Assembly: GCA_003509785.1 (NCBI GenBank)
Contig: DOMY01000082.1
Location: 1-8,532 of the forward strand
Length of the DNA: 8,532 nt
Reading direction: 5' to 3'
Source of the DNA: Gemmobacter sp.
GTDB taxonomy: Bacteria; Pseudomonadota; Alphaproteobacteria; Rhodobacterales; Rhodobacteraceae
The notes below the pieces were generated by a model. The model worked only from the letters and a program-made list of their open reading frames with translations, ran no database searches and was not told the DNA's origin. Position numbers and translations under genes: made by a program. Shown here in pieces: positions 5,807 through 8,532 of this stretch (its first letter is position 1; each line of letters starts with the position of its first letter).

Positions 5807-7537
5807 ATGATCACCCGCCGCGAGTTCATGCAGGCCGCCATGGCCACATCGGCCATCATCGGGGCATCCGGTTTCGGCAATTGGGCAAAACTGGCAGCCC
5901 AGCAGGCGCTGACACAGGATCAGCTGCTGCAGTTCGATGATTTCGGCAATGTCACCCTGATCCATATCACCGACATCCATGCCCAGCTGAAACCCGTCTG
6001 GTTCCGCGAGCCGGAGATCAATCTGGGCGTGGGCGATGCCAAGGGCCATGTGCCGCATGTGACGGGCGCCGATTTCCAGAAGATGTTCGGGATCGCACCG
6101 AAATCGCCCGAAGCCTATGCGCTGACCTACCCGGATTTTGAATCTCTGGGCCGGGCCTATGGCAAGATGGGCGGGATGGACCGGGTGGCCACCGTGGTCA
6201 AGGCGATCCGCGCCGCGCGCCCTGATGCGATCCTGCTGGACGGGGGCGATACCTGGCACGGGTCGATGAGTTCGTTGCTGACCAAGGGGCAGGACATGGT
6301 GAATGTCATGAACCAGCTGGGTGTGGAGGCGATGACCAGCCACTGGGAATGGACCTATGGCCAGGAGCGGGTGAAGGAGATCGTGGAGACGCTGCCCTTC
6401 CCCTTCCTTGGTGCCAATATCTTTGACGTGGAATGGGATGAACCGGCGTTCGAGCCCTACAAGATCTTCGAAAAGGGCGGGCTGCGGATTGCGGTGATCG
6501 GCCAGGCCTTCCCCTATATGCCCATCGCCAATCCGAAATGGATGTTCCCCGATTACAGCTTTGGCATCCGCGAGGAACGGATGCAGGAAATGGTGGATGA
6601 GGTGCGCGCCGAGGGCGTGGATCTGGTGGTCTGCCTCAGCCACAAAGGCTTTGACGTCGACAGGAAGATGGTCAGCCGGGTGAAGGGGATCGACGTGATC
6701 CTGACCGGCCATACCCATGATGCCGTGCCCGAACCCGTGCTGGTGGGCGAGACGATCCTGATTGCCAGCGGATCGAACGGCAAGTTCGTGTCCCGCGTCG
6801 ATCTGGATGTGCGCGATGGACGGATGATGGGGTTCCGACACAAGCTGATCCCTGTCTTTTCCGATGTGATCGCGCCCGATGCCGAAATGGCCACGCTGAT
6901 CGACGCGGAACGCGCGCCGTTCAAGGCGCAGCTGGAAGAGCAGATCGGCACCACTGAAAGCCTGCTGTATCGGCGGGGCAATTTCAACGGCACCTGGGAT
7001 GACCTGATCTGCAATGCCATCCGCAGCGAACGCGATGCGCAGATCGCCATGTCGCCCGGCGTGCGCTGGGGCACCTCGCTTCTGCCCGGCGATGCGATCA
7101 CCCGCGAAGACATCCACAACGTCACCTCGATGACCTATGGCGCCTGCTACCGCACCGAAATGACGGGCGAGACGCTGAAGACCATTCTGGAAGATGTGGC
7201 CGACAACCTGTTCAACACCGATCCCTATTACCAGCAGGGCGGCGACATGGTGCGCGTGGGCGGCATCGAGTACACCATTGCCCCCAACGCCAAGATCGGC
7301 AGCCGCATCACCCAGATGTCCATCAAGGGCAAGCCGGTGGTCGCCAACAAGACCTACAAGGTCGCGGGCTGGGCACCTGTCGCCGAAGGCGCGACCGGCG
7401 AGCCGATCTGGGAGGTCGTCGCCAGCTACCTGCGCGACAAGAAAGTGATCAAGGGCCTGAAGCTGAACGAGCCCAAGATCGTCGGCATCGGCAAAACCAA
7501 CCCGGGTATCGCGGACTACAAGGGCGGAGTGTCCTGA
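5807..7537 (+). CDS. soxB: SoxB, sulfate thiol esterase (dimanganese hydrolase)
   Basis: 576-residue periplasmic hydrolase of the 5'-nucleotidase/metallophosphatase family that cleaves the terminal sulfone of SoxY-S-sulfonate derivatives as sulfate. The N-terminus carries a Tat signal (ITRREFMQAAMATSAIIGASG). Metal-site motifs appear in order: ITDIHAQ (Asp56, His58), DGGDTWHGS (Asp148), SHWEWTYG (His179 region, SoxB's version of the GNHE motif), CLSHKGF (His279) and LTGHTHD (His302, His304). A 5'-nucleotidase C-terminal domain fills the second half. The ATG at 5807 has GAGGAG six bases before it and puts the twin arginine at residues 4-5; the in-frame ATG at 5771 lacks a good ribosome binding site. 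It is the last sox gene here and is followed by a terminator rather than by soxC. Confidence 0.97.
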   Translation: MITRREFMQAAMATSAIIGASGFGNWAKLAAQQALTQDQLLQFDDFGNVTLIHITDIHAQLKPVWFREPEINLGVGDAKGHVPHVTGADFQKMFGIAPKSPEAYALTYPDFESLGRAYGKMGGMDRVATVVKAIRAARPDAILLDGGDTWHGSMSSLLTKGQDMVNVMNQLGVEAMTSHWEWTYGQERVKEIVETLPFPFLGANIFDVEWDEPAFEPYKIFEKGGLRIAVIGQAFPYMPIANPKWMFPDYSFGIREERMQEMVDEVRAEGVDLVVCLSHKGFDVDRKMVSRVKGIDVILTGHTHDAVPEPVLVGETILIASGSNGKFVSRVDLDVRDGRMMGFRHKLIPVFSDVIAPDAEMATLIDAERAPFKAQLEEQIGTTESLLYRRGNFNGTWDDLICNAIRSERDAQIAMSPGVRWGTSLLPGDAITREDIHNVTSMTYGACYRTEMTGETLKTILEDVADNLFNTDPYYQQGGDMVRVGGIEYTIAPNAKIGSRITQMSIKGKPVVANKTYKVAGWAPVAEGATGEPIWEVVASYLRDKKVIKGLKLNEPKIVGIGKTNPGIADYKGGVS

Positions 7538-7560
7538 AAGACGCCGATTCCGGAAAACTG

Positions 7561-7585
7561 AAAAAGGGGCGCAAGCCCCGTTTTT
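7561..7585. terminator. Bidirectional rho-independent terminator
   Basis: GGGGC at 7566-7570 pairs with GCCCC at 7575-7579 around a GCAA (GNRA-type) loop. The stem is flanked by A5 (7561-7565) and T5 (7581-7585), so both strands have a stem followed by a U-run. It lies 23 bases after the soxB stop and 15 bases beyond the stop of the convergent BatD-like gene, and would end both transcripts. Confidence 0.88.
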
Positions 7586-7600
7586 ACGTCAGTCGCACGC

Positions 7601-8532
7601 TCATTTCCCGGCGGCCATGCGTCTCCATGCCGTGCGCGGCAGCGGACGGGCTTTCGCCAGTTCCCGCAGCAAGGCCTGCTGCAGTACAGCCAATGTGGGC
7701 GCCGCCTGCCCGAACCGTTGCTGCTCCAGCAAGGATGCAGCGCCCGCCACATCGCACGCCCCGGTTTCCTGCGCCATGCGGCGCTGCCATTCGCCCAGAC
7801 TGGACGCGGCGGGCCGCCCCGCCAGAGAAAACCGTCGCACCGCCTGCGCCAGTTCATTCACGTCGCGCGCCTGCCGGATCGCGCGCAGACCATGCCTCCG
7901 TGCCAGGCGCCAGCGTGCCGTGCGCCGGACCTGCCAGGCCAGCACGACCAGCAGCACCACGCCCGCCAGGCCGCCCGCCACCTGTCCGGCCAATCGCCAG
8001 CGTGGGTCGAACACCTCGATCGAGTGACCGGAAAGTGCCCGGCTGGCCAACCGGCCGCGCGCCGGGTCGTACCAGGACAGATTGAGTGCCGGCAGCGTGA
8101 CCGTGCCGCTTTCACGCGGACGCAGGAACAGCGTGACGGCATAGCGCGACAGCGGCGAATTCAAATCATCCGGCGGGACCGCCTCGATCAGCGGCGGATA
8201 TACGCCGAGCGCGGCGGACTCGCGCAGCTGCAGGTCGAGCAGCGCCTTCAGGCCGTCCGCACTGTAGCCGCCCGCCACCTCGAATCGCCAACTGAGCGGG
8301 CGCTGCAGCGGCCAGCGCGCAGGCAAGGGGCCGGCCTGAATGTGGGGCTCGACCGGCGGTACGTGGGCCGGCAACCAGGCCGGCAAGGCGGCCGCCTCGA
8401 AGTCCAGCGACGGCCCGGGGAAACGCAGGCGCTGGCCGAAGCGGCTGGCGTCGAGCATGGGCACGGCGAGCGTGGCCGCCCCTTCGCGGGTGGCCAGCAG
8501 CGCCCAGTGGAAGCGCTGCAGGGTGCAGGCTT
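7601..8532 (-). CDS. BatD-like protein (aerotolerance/Oxygen tolerance family), C-terminal part
   Basis: The reading frame is open to the right edge with no stop, so this is the C-terminal portion of a larger protein whose start lies outside; a Met at 8462-8464 is internal, as homologous sequence continues beyond it. The visible part, about 310 residues, has a beta-rich extracytoplasmic region with two BatD-typical repeats (WALLATREGAATLAVPML and FLRPRESGTVTLPALNLSW). A single membrane helix follows (QVAGGLAGVVLLVVLAWQVRR), then an Arg/Ala-rich cytoplasmic helical tail of about 110 residues. BatD proteins occur in bat operons with VWA-domain proteins and a MoxR ATPase; their biochemical role is not settled. 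It is convergent to soxB and shares its terminator. Asp codon use differs from sox (GAC 7 : GAT 3, against 8 : 15 in soxA). The family call rests on architecture and motif feel, so it is moderately sure. Confidence 0.68.
   Translation of the reverse strand, partial: ACTLQRFHWALLATREGAATLAVPMLDASRFGQRLRFPGPSLDFEAAALPAWLPAHVPPVEPHIQAGPLPARWPLQRPLSWRFEVAGGYSADGLKALLDLQLRESAALGVYPPLIEAVPPDDLNSPLSRYAVTLFLRPRESGTVTLPALNLSWYDPARGRLASRALSGHSIEVFDPRWRLAGQVAGGLAGVVLLVVLAWQVRRTARWRLARRHGLRAIRQARDVNELAQAVRRFSLAGRPAASSLGEWQRRMAQETGACDVAGAASLLEQQRFGQAAPTLAVLQQALLRELAKARPLPRTAWRRMAAGK

Noticed and set aside
5789..7117. Long antisense open frame (442 codons) opposite soxB
   Set aside because: It mirrors the soxB codon phase, is rich in His/Asp/Gly/Ile with no domain logic, and the plus-strand protein is unmistakable SoxB.
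1..8532. CRISPR arrays, tRNA or rRNA genes, insertion sequences
   Set aside because: No regularly spaced repeats, no tRNA-like cloverleaf, no transposase and no terminal inverted repeats were seen on either strand.

Overview
This window carries the core of a thiosulfate-oxidising (Sox, Kelly-Friedrich pathway) gene cluster of the alphaproteobacterial type, followed by the end of an unrelated gene. High GC, strong GGAGG ribosome binding sites, and the order soxT-soxR-soxS divergent from soxV-W-X-Y-Z-A-B all point to Rhodobacterales and relatives (Paracoccus, Rhodovulum, Pseudaminobacter-like layouts). The lineage is inferred from gene order and protein character, since no database search was possible.

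Layout. Positions 15-1942, minus strand: soxS (periplasmic thioredoxin), soxR (ArsR-family repressor) and soxT (YeeE/YedE-family membrane permease), transcribed leftward in that order. Positions 1943-2047: AT-rich divergent control region with a sigma70-like promoter for soxV, a palindrome on its -10 element and three CTGATAT repeats. Positions 2048-3358, plus strand: soxV (CcdA-like thiol transporter) and soxW (thioredoxin). Positions 3359-3475: a second AT-rich spacer, the probable second SoxR-controlled region. Positions 3476-7537: soxX, soxY, soxZ, soxA and soxB. Positions 7561-7585: a strong bidirectional intrinsic terminator. Positions 7601-8532, minus strand: the C-terminal part of a BatD-like protein, open at the right edge.

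How the genes work together. SoxYZ carries the substrate on the C-terminal cysteine of SoxY. SoxXA, a c-type cytochrome, oxidatively joins thiosulfate to that cysteine, and SoxB hydrolyses off the terminal sulfone as sulfate. SoxV and SoxW (and perhaps SoxS) bring reducing power across the membrane to keep periplasmic Sox thiols active. SoxT probably moves a reduced sulfur compound across the inner membrane. SoxR represses the cluster until a sulfur signal is present.

Points of interest. soxCD does not follow soxB: the cluster ends at a terminator and meets a convergent BatD gene with different codon habits. SoxR lacks the distal cysteine of the SqrR/BigR-type persulfide sensor (Gly129 at the expected place) and seems to start at a TTG codon. 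The two control regions share a degenerate motif. There is no clearly undescribed system here; the most useful leads are the altered sensor chemistry of SoxR and the abrupt 3' end of the cluster.
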